Notes: generated from the sequence alone by a model not told the origin. A DNA stretch of 5,399 nt from Gammaproteobacteria bacterium (GCA_029937335.1 JAPYQD010000055.1:1-5399); one strand, 5' to 3'; counted from the stretch's first letter, positions 1 to 5,399 are shown. Program-made: numbers and translations.

Positions 1-8
1 CCACCTTC
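1..8 (-). promoter_or_regulatory. Possible ribosome binding site for a next gene off the left edge
   Basis: Read on the minus strand, the bases just after the stop of the glutaredoxin-like gene end in GAAGGTGG at the window edge. This partly matches the Shine-Dalgarno consensus and is preceded by only 11 bases of non-coding sequence. It suggests that the minus-strand operon continues with another gene whose start lies just outside the window. The match is short and the downstream start codon cannot be seen, so this is an inference. Confidence 0.35.
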
Positions 9-19
9 AATATAAATCA

Positions 20-388
20 CTAGCCAAAACGCTTATCCAAATAAGCCATAATGTCAGATGATTCGTACATCCATGTAATATCACCACCCTCTTTGACTCT
101 CAAACAAGGCACTTTAACCTCGCCACCACCTGCTAATAGTTCAGCACGGAACTGGCCGGTTTGAGCATTACGCGTTTCCATTGGTAAGTTAAGACGCTTA
201 ATGGTGCGGCGCGTTTTAATGCAGAATGGGCAAGCGTAAAATTGATATAACTTCAAGGATTCAACTTGCTTTTTAACTTCAGCTTGTTCCGATTCGCTGC
301 GCTTGATTTTTTTAGGAGAAAAAACCCAATCAATTAATACAATCAATCGACCCAACCCTTCTCTCATTGCTTTAATTAAGATTTTCAT
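20..388 (-). CDS. Glutaredoxin-like / GST N-terminal domain protein with N-terminal hydrophobic segment
   Basis: A 122-residue thioredoxin-fold protein. Residues 47-121 form a glutaredoxin/GST-N domain: beta strand LYQFYA, redox motif CPFC (53-56), the cis-proline loop VPCL (93-96) and the glutathione-site motif ESSDI (109-113), ending YLDKRF. Residues 11-24 are hydrophobic and are followed by a basic stretch (SPKKIKR). This could tether the protein to the inner face of the membrane, which is an inference. The likely role is glutathione-dependent thiol-disulfide exchange; the substrate is unknown. An open frame extends upstream to 481, but I chose the ATG at 388. It overlaps the folD stop as ATGA, has GAGAGGA just upstream, and matches the N-terminus I recall for related gammaproteobacterial proteins. 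The longer version would overlap about 97 bases of folD. It is the last visible gene of the lpxK operon. Confidence 0.88.
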   Translation of the reverse strand: MKILIKAMREGLGRLIVLIDWVFSPKKIKRSESEQAEVKKQVESLKLYQFYACPFCIKTRRTIKRLNLPMETRNAQTGQFRAELLAGGGEVKVPCLRVKEGGDITWMYESSDIMAYLDKRFG

Positions 389-1221
389 TTTTCCTCTCTT
401 GCCATATAGGCGGTTAATGTATTTTCTAATAAAGTGGCAATGGTCATTGGCCCAACACCACCCGGCACGGGTGTAATCCATGCGGCTTTATCTTGCGCTG
501 AATCAAAATCTACGTCACCAGACAAACTACCATCGTCTAGGCGGTTAATACCAACATCAATGACGATAGCACCGTCTTTAATCCAATCACCTTTGATCAT
601 TTTTGGTTTGCCAACCGCCACTACTACAACATCGGCTTGTTTAATCTTGCTGGATAAATCTTGGGTTTTGCTGTTACAAATAGTGACGGTTGCACGTGCA
701 TTTAAAAGCTCCATTGCCATTGGACGACCAACAATATTTGATGCGCCTACTACCACACAATTCTTGCTCACTAGATCAGCACCGATGGTTGCTAACATTG
801 TCATCACCCCTTTGGGTGTACAGGGGCGTAAATGCGGCTTATTTTGCATCAGTTTGCCAACATTCTCACTGTGGAAGCCATCAACGTCCTTGTTAGGATT
901 AATCGCCTCAATCACCTGATTAGCATCTAAATGACTCGGCAATGGCAACTGCACCAAAATACCGTCAATTTTGTCATCTTTGTTAAGACGTTCAACTTCA
1001 GCCAATAATGCTGCTTGGGTAATATCTGCCAATTTATTAATTTTCTCAGAATAGAAACCAACTTCCTTACAAGCGTTGTCTTTATTACGCACATACACTG
1101 CTGAAGCTGGGTCATCGCCTACCAAAATAACCGCCAAGCCAGGCTTGCGATCAAGCTTAGCCACTTGTTTGGAAATACTGCTTCTTAATTTTTTTGCAAT
1201 TTCTTTACCGTCAATAATCAC
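385..1221 (-). CDS. folD: Bifunctional methylenetetrahydrofolate dehydrogenase / methenyltetrahydrofolate cyclohydrolase FolD
   Basis: A full-length 278-residue cytosolic enzyme. It interconverts 5,10-methylene-, 5,10-methenyl- and 10-formyl-tetrahydrofolate, supplying one-carbon units for purines, formyl-methionine and thymidylate. The catalytic domain shows YVRNK with the catalytic lysine at K47 (E. coli K54), ILVQLPLP with Q91, and KDVDGFH with D114. The Rossmann domain carries GASNIVGRP (159-167), and the C-terminal signature is TPVPGGVGPMT (250-260). All key residues are present. Two positions near the cofactor site differ from the pattern I remember: NARATVT where AGATVT-like is usual, and CNSKT where CHSKT is usual. 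I cannot say whether this is rare or affects NAD/NADP preference. The start is GTG, overlapping the kdsB stop as GTGA, with AGAGAGG seven bases upstream. FolD is not a lipopolysaccharide enzyme; its position in this operon is probably for co-expression with housekeeping genes. Confidence 0.98.
   Translation of the reverse strand: MIIDGKEIAKKLRSSISKQVAKLDRKPGLAVILVGDDPASAVYVRNKDNACKEVGFYSEKINKLADITQAALLAEVERLNKDDKIDGILVQLPLPSHLDANQVIEAINPNKDVDGFHSENVGKLMQNKPHLRPCTPKGVMTMLATIGADLVSKNCVVVGASNIVGRPMAMELLNARATVTICNSKTQDLSSKIKQADVVVVAVGKPKMIKGDWIKDGAIVIDVGINRLDDGSLSGDVDFDSAQDKAAWITPVPGGVGPMTIATLLENTLTAYMAREEK
392..398 (-). promoter_or_regulatory. Ribosome binding site of the glutaredoxin-like gene
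   Basis: Minus-strand GAGAGGA lies three bases before the ATG at 388-386, inside the last codons of folD. The spacing is somewhat short, but the purine-rich core and the ATGA overlap with the folD stop together favour the start at 388 over the upstream in-frame start at 481. Confidence 0.55.
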
Positions 1222-1952
1222 TGTAAAGCCTCTCTTACTTTAGCCAAATCTTCAATAGTGTCCACACCAAATCCTGTTGCTTCACAAGCTGGCGCTACAT
1301 GGATATCAAAGCCTTCATTCAGTACAGTGAGTTGCTCTAACTTTTCTACTTGTTCGTAGGCTGAGCTATCCATGGTTAAATACTGCTTGATAAAGCCTGA
1401 TCGATAGGCATAAATACCAATATGTTTAAAGCATATTGATTTATCAAAATCAGCTTCTTCTCTAAAGGCAGGAATGGGTGAACGTGAAAAATACAGCGCT
1501 TTACCAAATTTATCAAATACGACCTTGACGCAGTTTGGATCTAGATATTGATTTCTATCAATCACGTTTTCACACAAAGTCGCCATTTTCATCTCGCTCT
1601 TGGCTAAATTATTAGCGACTTGTTCAATTACGCTGGCACCCAACATTGGCTCATCACCCTGAACGTTAACAATAATTTCATCATCGTTAATCGACATTTT
1701 ATCCAACACCTCTGCAATGCGTGAAGTGCCTGACGTATGCTGATCACCCGTCATGCATGTGGTGGCACCAAAATCATTCGCAATAGTTTCAATACGTGTG
1801 TCATCTGTGGCAATAATCACGCTTGAAGCACCACTCTTAATGGCATTTTCATAGGTATGTTGAATCAATGGCTTGCCGTGAATATCTTGCAATAATTTTG
1901 CGTTCAAGCGAGTGGATGCATAGCGTGCAGGAATGATAACGGAAAAATCCAT
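1218..1952 (-). CDS. kdsB: 3-deoxy-manno-octulosonate cytidylyltransferase (CMP-Kdo synthetase)
   Basis: A 244-residue cytosolic enzyme that couples Kdo to CMP from CTP, giving CMP-Kdo, the donor used by Kdo transferase on lipid A precursor. The nucleotide-binding N-terminus is IPARYASTRL (7-16) with R10 and K19 at the E. coli active-site positions. The loop after it reads NAKLL instead of the usual PGKPL, a local divergence that keeps the lysine. Further family motifs are HTSGTSR (72-78), VNVQGDEP (95-102, metal-binding D100), ALYFSRSPIP, HIGIYAY and GVDT near the C-terminus (D231). The length is close to the roughly 248 residues of E. coli KdsB. The ATG at 1952 shares its A with the TGA of the upstream UPF0434 gene (TGATG), and the stop overlaps folD by four bases, so translation is probably coupled on both sides. 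The assignment is secure from the whole-length pattern. Confidence 0.98.
   Translation of the reverse strand: MDFSVIIPARYASTRLNAKLLQDIHGKPLIQHTYENAIKSGASSVIIATDDTRIETIANDFGATTCMTGDQHTSGTSRIAEVLDKMSINDDEIIVNVQGDEPMLGASVIEQVANNLAKSEMKMATLCENVIDRNQYLDPNCVKVVFDKFGKALYFSRSPIPAFREEADFDKSICFKHIGIYAYRSGFIKQYLTMDSSAYEQVEKLEQLTVLNEGFDIHVAPACEATGFGVDTIEDLAKVREALQ
1229..1235 (-). promoter_or_regulatory. Ribosome binding site for the GTG start of folD
   Basis: Minus-strand AGAGAGG sits seven bases before the GTG at 1221-1219, within the last codons of kdsB. It supports the non-ATG start, which also places MIIDGK at the N-terminus as expected for FolD. Confidence 0.65.
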
Positions 1953-2113
1953 CAGCTTATTTTTCGTGCCTCTTCAATCAGTAAAACAGGAATACCATCA
2001 TTAATAGGATAAGCCAAACCGCTAACTTCACAAATCAGTTCATCGCCCACTTGTTTGAGTGGTGCTTTGCTTTGTGGGCAAACTAGCAATTTGAGTAAGG
2101 CTTCATCAATCAT
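1952..2113 (-). CDS. UPF0434 / Trm112-like small protein (YcaR family)
   Basis: A 53-residue protein filling the gap between lpxK and kdsB. It begins MIDEALLKLLVCPQSKAPL and continues with ELICEVSGLAYPINDGIPVLL, then ends EEARKIS. The LLKLLVCP start, the LICxxxxLAYPI core and the DGIPVLL motif are characteristic of the UPF0434/Trm112-like family, known as YcaR in E. coli, where it also sits between lpxK and kdsB. Eukaryotic and archaeal Trm112 proteins are zinc-ribbon activators of methyltransferases; the bacterial role is not established. Here the first knuckle reads C12-P-Q-S15, so the second cysteine seen in E. coli (CPVC) is serine, while C28 is kept. Zinc binding is therefore doubtful. 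The ATG overlaps the lpxK stop as ATGA, and the TGA overlaps the kdsB start by one base. The 53 residues compare with about 60 in E. coli. The gene is short enough to be missed by automatic length cutoffs. Confidence 0.93.
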   Translation of the reverse strand: MIDEALLKLLVCPQSKAPLKQVGDELICEVSGLAYPINDGIPVLLIEEARKIS

Positions 2114-3057
2114 AATTTATTTGTTAATTCAGTCAAAAAATCGTCGCTTAATTCAGCTTCAACATGCAAGTACCACATTTGATCTGTTGCGAACTCCCTA
2201 CATTTTACACAATCCTTGGCGGTCATAAGAATAGGATAACGGTCATCAAAAGCAAGATCTGTCTGAGTAAAGGCATGATGATCAGCAAAGGCATGTGTCT
2301 CTACCTTAATATCCAATTGTGTCAAAGTGTCAAAAAACCGTTGTGGATAGCCAATGCCTGCCACTGCATGACAAGTCTTTTGATTAAAAAAGTCTAGTGG
2401 TTGCTCTTCATTAGTGGCTACATTGACGAACATTAAGGCTTTTAATGTTGAAGTGATTTCGCCCACATGCTCTGCACCATTGTTAATAATAAAATCAACG
2501 GTTTTCAACCTTGATTCTGACTCTCTAAGTGGGCCAGCTGGCAAGAAAAAACCATTGCCAAAACGTCGTTTACCATCGACTACAGCAATTTCAATCTGCC
2601 TACCCATGGCATAGTGTTGCAGACCATCATCACTAATAATAAGATCGACATTATGATCAATAATTAAATCTTTAACCGCTTGAACACGATCCTTGTTCAC
2701 CATTACCGGTACTTGGGTTTGTGTAGCAATTAGTGACGGCTCATCACCTGAAATACTGGCTTCTGTATTTTGGTCAACCAATAAACTACCTTGCTGATGT
2801 GTGCCGCCATAACCACGGGAAACCACGCCGACTCGCTTCCCTTGCTGCTTAAAATAATTCACCAACGCAATAACGACAGGGGTTTTTCCACTACCGCCAA
2901 CGGTGATGTTGCCGACCACAACCACGTCTACATTAAAATTGTAAGTGGTTAGTAATTTTGCTTGGTAAAAGAATTTTCTAATACGGGATAAAAGATAAAA
3001 AATACCTGAGACTGGCAACAGTAAATAATTAACAAGCCCTCGATTGTTTAGATCCAT
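2110..3057 (-). CDS. lpxK: Tetraacyldisaccharide 4'-kinase LpxK
   Basis: A 315-residue membrane-associated kinase of the lipid A (Raetz) pathway. It transfers phosphate from ATP to the 4' position of tetraacyldisaccharide-1-phosphate, giving lipid IVA. Residues 8-24 form the hydrophobic N-terminal anchor (LVNYLLLPVSGIFYLLS). The P-loop is GNITVGGSGKTP (49-60, K58), followed by RVGVVSRGYGG (75-85), GDEP (104-107), the catalytic/Walker B region SDDGLQHY (142-149), VDGKRRFGNGFFLPAGPLRE, and MTAKDCVKC (278-286). All are typical of the family, and the length is slightly below the roughly 328 residues of E. coli LpxK, mostly from short termini. An in-frame TAA two codons upstream excludes a longer start. 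No clear Shine-Dalgarno sequence precedes the ATG. It is the first gene of the minus-strand operon and its stop overlaps the UPF0434 start by four bases. msbA, which often precedes lpxK, is not adjacent here. Confidence 0.98.
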   Translation of the reverse strand: MDLNNRGLVNYLLLPVSGIFYLLSRIRKFFYQAKLLTTYNFNVDVVVVGNITVGGSGKTPVVIALVNYFKQQGKRVGVVSRGYGGTHQQGSLLVDQNTEASISGDEPSLIATQTQVPVMVNKDRVQAVKDLIIDHNVDLIISDDGLQHYAMGRQIEIAVVDGKRRFGNGFFLPAGPLRESESRLKTVDFIINNGAEHVGEITSTLKALMFVNVATNEEQPLDFFNQKTCHAVAGIGYPQRFFDTLTQLDIKVETHAFADHHAFTQTDLAFDDRYPILMTAKDCVKCREFATDQMWYLHVEAELSDDFLTELTNKL

Positions 3058-3094
3058 GATTTAATGCTTGAATTGCTTACCCTTATTGTCTTAT

Positions 3095-3123
3095 TCGACA
3101 TATTCTCGGTTTTTACTTTTAAA
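3095..3123 (+). promoter_or_regulatory. Candidate sigma70-type promoter for the lol operon
   Basis: TCGACA (3095-3100, five of six matches to TTGACA) is separated by 17 bases from TTTAAA (3118-3123, four of six to TATAAT). Transcription would begin near 3130, giving a short leader of about 22 bases before the permease ATG, with no clear Shine-Dalgarno sequence in it. The candidate overlaps the one proposed for lpxK on the other strand. It is based on pattern matching only. Confidence 0.35.
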
Positions 3124-3139
3124 GCGCTAATTATGACAA
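3110..3139 (-). promoter_or_regulatory. Candidate sigma70-type promoter for the lpxK operon
   Basis: On the minus strand, TTGTCA (3139-3134, five of six matches to TTGACA) is followed after 18 bases by TAAAAA (3115-3110, four of six to TATAAT). Transcription would start around 3103, leaving a leader of about 45 bases before the lpxK ATG. The region must carry a promoter for the five-gene operon because the upstream neighbour is divergent. However, weak matches are common in AT-rich DNA, so the exact site is tentative. Confidence 0.35.
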
Positions 3140-3151
3140 AATATCAGCACT

Positions 3152-4387
3152 ATGAGTGTTGAATTTAGTATTTCTAACCAATATTTGCGTTCCAATCGTA
3201 AAAAAGGCTTTGTTTCTTTTATTTCTGGCGTCTCCATGGTTGGGTTAATTCTAAGTGTGATGACACTTATCACCGTATTATCAGTCATGAATGGCTTTCA
3301 TAAGGAGCTTAGAGATAGGGTGTTAAGTGCCATTTCACACTCAACCATTAGCGAATATGGCGGCACGTTAACTGATTGGCAAACACTTAGGCTGTCTATC
3401 AACCAAAATCCGCATGTGCTTGAATCATCGCCTTATATTGAACGCTATGGTCTACTAAGTATTAATGGCAGATCTCAAGGTGTTAGCGTACGAGGCGTTG
3501 AACCTCATTTAGAAAAAAATACCTCGATCTTGCTCGACAATATTAAAAGTGGTAATGCTGATTTAGCGGGTGCTAATATCTTAATTGGTTCTGGCTTGGC
3601 CCTGCAACTCGGCGTTAGTGTTGGCGATAAGATAACCTTGCTCACACCTGAGATTTCAAATAGCATTATTGGTATACAGCCTAGGTTTAAACGCTTTACC
3701 TTGAGTGGTATCTTTGATGCTGGTATTAATGAATATGATAATAATCTAGCCTTTATTCACCTTAACCAAGCTCAAAAGTTGTACAGCATGAAAGGCTTGG
3801 TTTCTGGCATTAGACTCAAAGTAGATGACTTATTCGAGGCCAGAAGAATCACCAACCAAGTTGTTAAAAAACTGGGTAATGATCGCTATTACGGTACAGA
3901 CTGGATGCAGAAAAAAGCCAATTTTATCAAAGCACTGAATCTCGAAAAACAAATGATTGGCATTATTTTATCGCTCATTATTGCAGTTGCTGCTTTTAAC
4001 ATTGTCTCAATGATGGTCATGGTAGTCACCGATAAAAAAGCAGATATTGCCATCCTTAAAACCATTGGCATGACACCCAAACGCATTGTCAAACTGTTCT
4101 TTTACCAAGGCATTACCATTGGCATTGTCGGTATTACCTTGGGTGTTATTTTAGGAATTTTACTATCGCTCAATATTGAGTCTGTGGTGAGTGGTATCGA
4201 ATCACTATTGGGTTTTCAATTTTTCCCTAAGGATGTTTTTTATATTAACCGCTTCCCTTCTGAGATTCATTTAAGTGATGTGATTAAGGTAGCAGTTGGC
4301 GCCTTTATTTTGGTTATTTTAGCTGCAATCTATCCAGCAAAGCGTGCCGGAAAAGTTGAAATTGCTAAGGTGTTAAACCATGAATAA
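3152..4387 (+). CDS. Lipoprotein-releasing ABC transporter permease, LolC/LolE family (possible LolF-type)
   Basis: A 411-residue inner-membrane permease. With LolD it extracts mature lipoproteins from the inner membrane and passes them to the periplasmic chaperone LolA. The layout is the family's: a first membrane helix at about 22-45 with the signature VLSVMNGFHKELRDRVL (42-58), a large periplasmic domain at about 46-265, then three helices at about 266-290, 312-340 and 376-396. The cytoplasmic loop KADIAILKTIGMTPKRI (296-312) should contact LolD. Residues 165-187 (TPEISNSIIGIQPRFKRFTLSGI) lie where the LolA-binding Hook of E. coli LolC is found. An in-frame TGA at 3134-3136 with no start codon after it fixes the ATG at 3152. 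The gene overlaps lolD by eight bases. No second permease is adjacent, so it may act as a homodimer, as proposed for LolF proteins, or pair with a LolE encoded elsewhere. I therefore leave the symbol open between lolC and lolF. Confidence 0.95.
   Translation: MSVEFSISNQYLRSNRKKGFVSFISGVSMVGLILSVMTLITVLSVMNGFHKELRDRVLSAISHSTISEYGGTLTDWQTLRLSINQNPHVLESSPYIERYGLLSINGRSQGVSVRGVEPHLEKNTSILLDNIKSGNADLAGANILIGSGLALQLGVSVGDKITLLTPEISNSIIGIQPRFKRFTLSGIFDAGINEYDNNLAFIHLNQAQKLYSMKGLVSGIRLKVDDLFEARRITNQVVKKLGNDRYYGTDWMQKKANFIKALNLEKQMIGIILSLIIAVAAFNIVSMMVMVVTDKKADIAILKTIGMTPKRIVKLFFYQGITIGIVGITLGVILGILLSLNIESVVSGIESLLGFQFFPKDVFYINRFPSEIHLSDVIKVAVGAFILVILAAIYPAKRAGKVEIAKVLNHE
4367..4370 (+). promoter_or_regulatory. 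Ribosome binding site of lolD
   Basis: AAGG lies nine bases before the lolD ATG at 4380, inside the last codons of the permease gene. Its spacing is normal for a Shine-Dalgarno core and supports this start, which gives an N-terminus like that of E. coli LolD. Confidence 0.5.
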
Positions 4388-5057
4388 TTTAATTGAATGC
4401 CGGCAAGTAAGCTACCACTACAACAGTGGCAAAGCCAAAACACCTGTACTTGAAGCGCTCAATCTAAGCATCAGTTCAGGTGAGTCAATTGCCATTCTAG
4501 GGCAATCAGGCTGTGGCAAGTCAACCTTACTCAATTTATTAGGTGGAATGAGTCAGCCTAGTAAGGGGGAAGTGCACTTAAATGGTGTTAATCTCGGGCA
4601 ATTAAATGAAGATAAAATTACCGAGCTTCGCGCTCAACACTTAGGTTTTGTTTACCAATTTCATCACTTATTAAAAGACTTTAGCGCCTTAGACAATGTA
4701 GCAATGCCGTTGTTGATTCGTGGCGATGATAAACAAACTGCTTTAACATCAGCCAAGGAATTGCTTTCAGAGGTTGGCTTAAAGGGCAGGCTTGACCATC
4801 GACCTGCAGAACTATCAGGGGGTGAGCGCCAACGTGTTGCCATTGCGCGTGCCTTAATCACTCAACCAAGCTGTTTGCTAGCTGACGAGCCAACAGGTAA
4901 TTTAGACGCTAAAAATGCGGCCGACGTTCTTGGGCTTATGATCGAACTCAATCAAGCGCAAAACTCTGCATTGGTTATAGTGACACACGATAAAAAGATT
5001 GCTCAAAAAATGCAGAGAATCTTAGTCCTAGAAAATGGACAACTTAGCGAATCTTAG
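4380..5057 (+). CDS. lolD: Lipoprotein-releasing ABC transporter ATP-binding protein LolD
   Basis: A 225-residue cytoplasmic ATPase that powers lipoprotein release by the LolC/E-type permease. All nucleotide-binding motifs are intact: Walker A GQSGCGKST (41-49), Q-loop VYQFHHLL (91-98, Q93), signature LSGGERQ (145-151), Walker B CLLADE (165-170, catalytic E170), D-loop GNLD (173-176) and switch histidine H203 in VTHD. The stretch LGFVYQFHHLLKDFSALDNVAMPLL closely follows E. coli LolD ([23 protein letters not shown]), and this QFHHLL context distinguishes LolD from the related FtsE and MacB ATPases. The start overlaps the permease gene by eight bases, consistent with co-translation of complex partners. 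The 3' end overlaps the convergent panD gene by 14 bases. Confidence 0.98.
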   Translation: MNNLIECRQVSYHYNSGKAKTPVLEALNLSISSGESIAILGQSGCGKSTLLNLLGGMSQPSKGEVHLNGVNLGQLNEDKITELRAQHLGFVYQFHHLLKDFSALDNVAMPLLIRGDDKQTALTSAKELLSEVGLKGRLDHRPAELSGGERQRVAIARALITQPSCLLADEPTGNLDAKNAADVLGLMIELNQAQNSALVIVTHDKKIAQKMQRILVLENGQLSES

Positions 5058-5399
5058 AATCTGTTCTAACTAACGTATTACTGTCATCCACATAGCATAG
5101 CTTTGGCGCGTAATTTTTAAGCTCTTGTTCATCATACTGCGCATAGACAGCAATAATTAATAAATCGCCAACATCGGCCTTATGTGCGGCTGCACCGTTT
5201 ACAGAGATAACACCAGAGTTGTCCTTGCCACGAATAGCATAGGTGGTAAAGCGATTACCATTATTAATGTTATAAATTTGGATTTGTTCAAAAGAACCAA
5301 TACCAGCAGCATCTAACAATACACCATCAATCTCGCACGAGCCTTCATAATCCAACTCACTAGCAGTAGTGGTAACTCGATGAAGCTTGGCTTTTAAAA
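5044..5399 (-). CDS. panD: Aspartate 1-decarboxylase PanD (5' end truncated by the window)
   Basis: A pyruvoyl enzyme that converts L-aspartate to beta-alanine for pantothenate and coenzyme A synthesis. Residue numbers here follow E. coli PanD. The visible 117 codons start at LKAKLHRV (K9, H11) and run through YEGSC, where proprotein cleavage between G24 and S25 creates the pyruvoyl group. Then come NGNRFTTYAI (R54, T57, Y58) and ISVNGAAAH (N72), so all recognised catalytic residues are present. A TTG codon at 5355 could be read as a start, but it lies just before the processing site and would remove K9 and H11. The frame stays open to the edge, and the true start should lie about five codons beyond it. 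It is transcribed towards lolD and its TAA lies inside the end of lolD. The remaining length fits the family's roughly 126 residues. Confidence 0.97.
   Translation of the reverse strand, partial: LKAKLHRVTTTASELDYEGSCEIDGVLLDAAGIGSFEQIQIYNINNGNRFTTYAIRGKDNSGVISVNGAAAHKADVGDLLIIAVYAQYDEQELKNYAPKLCYVDDSNTLVRTDSKIR
5054..5069. repeat. Small inverted repeat at the lolD/panD convergent junction
   Basis: TTAGAA (5054-5059) and TTCTAA (5064-5069) are perfect inverted copies separated by TCTG. The left arm contains the lolD stop codon and the whole repeat lies within the panD coding sequence. As RNA it could form a six-pair hairpin in either direction, but each arm has a single G-C pair and no run of U follows on the plus strand. 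Terminator function is therefore doubtful. Confidence 0.3.

Noticed and set aside
389..481. N-terminal extension of the glutaredoxin-like protein up to a start at 481
   Set aside because: It would be read out of frame through the end of folD and has a poor cysteine- and histidine-containing sequence unlike the family. The ATG at 388 has a better ribosome site and the usual ATGA overlap.
434..919. A 161-codon open frame on the plus strand
   Set aside because: It lies wholly antisense to folD, its product is low in complexity with no recognisable motif, and folD is certain. The other plus-strand frames within folD and lpxK, and the minus-strand frames within the permease gene and lolD, are shadows for the same reason.
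3065..3078. Direct repeat TGCTT (3065-3069 and 3074-3078) in the divergent spacer as an operator
   Set aside because: The copies are five bases long with nine-base spacing, which is too short to distinguish from chance and matches no operator I recognise.
3133..3162. A nine-codon mini-frame (ATG at 3133, TGA at 3160-3162) spanning the permease start codon, resembling a leader peptide
   Set aside because: It has no Shine-Dalgarno sequence, no run of regulatory codons and no attenuator-like hairpin. Such short frames arise often by chance.
5353..5355. TTG at 5355 as the start of panD
   Set aside because: Codons upstream in the same frame encode the conserved KLHRV segment with K9 and H11 of PanD, so the gene begins beyond the window.

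Overview
This is a densely packed chromosomal segment from a Gram-negative bacterium. It encodes lipid A kinase (LpxK), CMP-Kdo synthetase (KdsB) and an outer-membrane lipoprotein export ABC transporter (LolC/E-type permease plus LolD). The proteins look gammaproteobacterial: KdsB, LpxK, FolD, LolD and PanD all align by eye with remembered Escherichia coli sequences, and the order lpxK - UPF0434 - kdsB is a familiar gammaproteobacterial one. The DNA is AT-leaning (about 40% GC by eye, not counted). With the tight gene packing this would fit a small-genome marine lineage such as the SUP05/Thioglobus group, but that placement is a guess. No mobile element, CRISPR array, tRNA or rRNA gene was seen.

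Layout. Bases 1-3057 are a minus-strand run of five genes read right to left: lpxK, a 53-residue UPF0434/Trm112-like protein, kdsB, folD and a glutaredoxin-like protein. Each junction overlaps by only 1 or 4 bases (ATGA, TGATG, GTGA, ATGA), so this is almost certainly one operon with coupled translation. A Shine-Dalgarno-like sequence at the left edge suggests it continues outside the window. Bases 3058-3151 are a short divergent intergenic region with weak promoter candidates facing both ways. Bases 3152-5057 are a plus-strand pair, a LolC/LolE-family permease and lolD, overlapping by 8 bases. Bases 5044-5399 are the 3' part of panD (aspartate 1-decarboxylase) on the minus strand. Its end overlaps the end of lolD by 14 bases, and its start codon lies beyond the right edge.

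How the genes work together. LpxK phosphorylates the lipid A precursor and KdsB activates Kdo, the first sugar added to lipid A, so these two feed lipopolysaccharide synthesis. The LolC/E-LolD complex releases lipoproteins from the inner membrane for delivery to the outer membrane. The two arms thus share an outer-membrane assembly theme around one divergent promoter region. FolD (one-carbon folate metabolism), the glutaredoxin-like protein (thiol chemistry) and PanD (beta-alanine for coenzyme A) are housekeeping neighbours without an obvious direct link.

This is mostly an ordinary core-genome region and I see no novel defence or mobile system. The points most worth a second look are the single Lol permease with no second permease next to it, the unbroken chain of start/stop overlaps, and the UPF0434 protein lacking one expected zinc-ligand cysteine.
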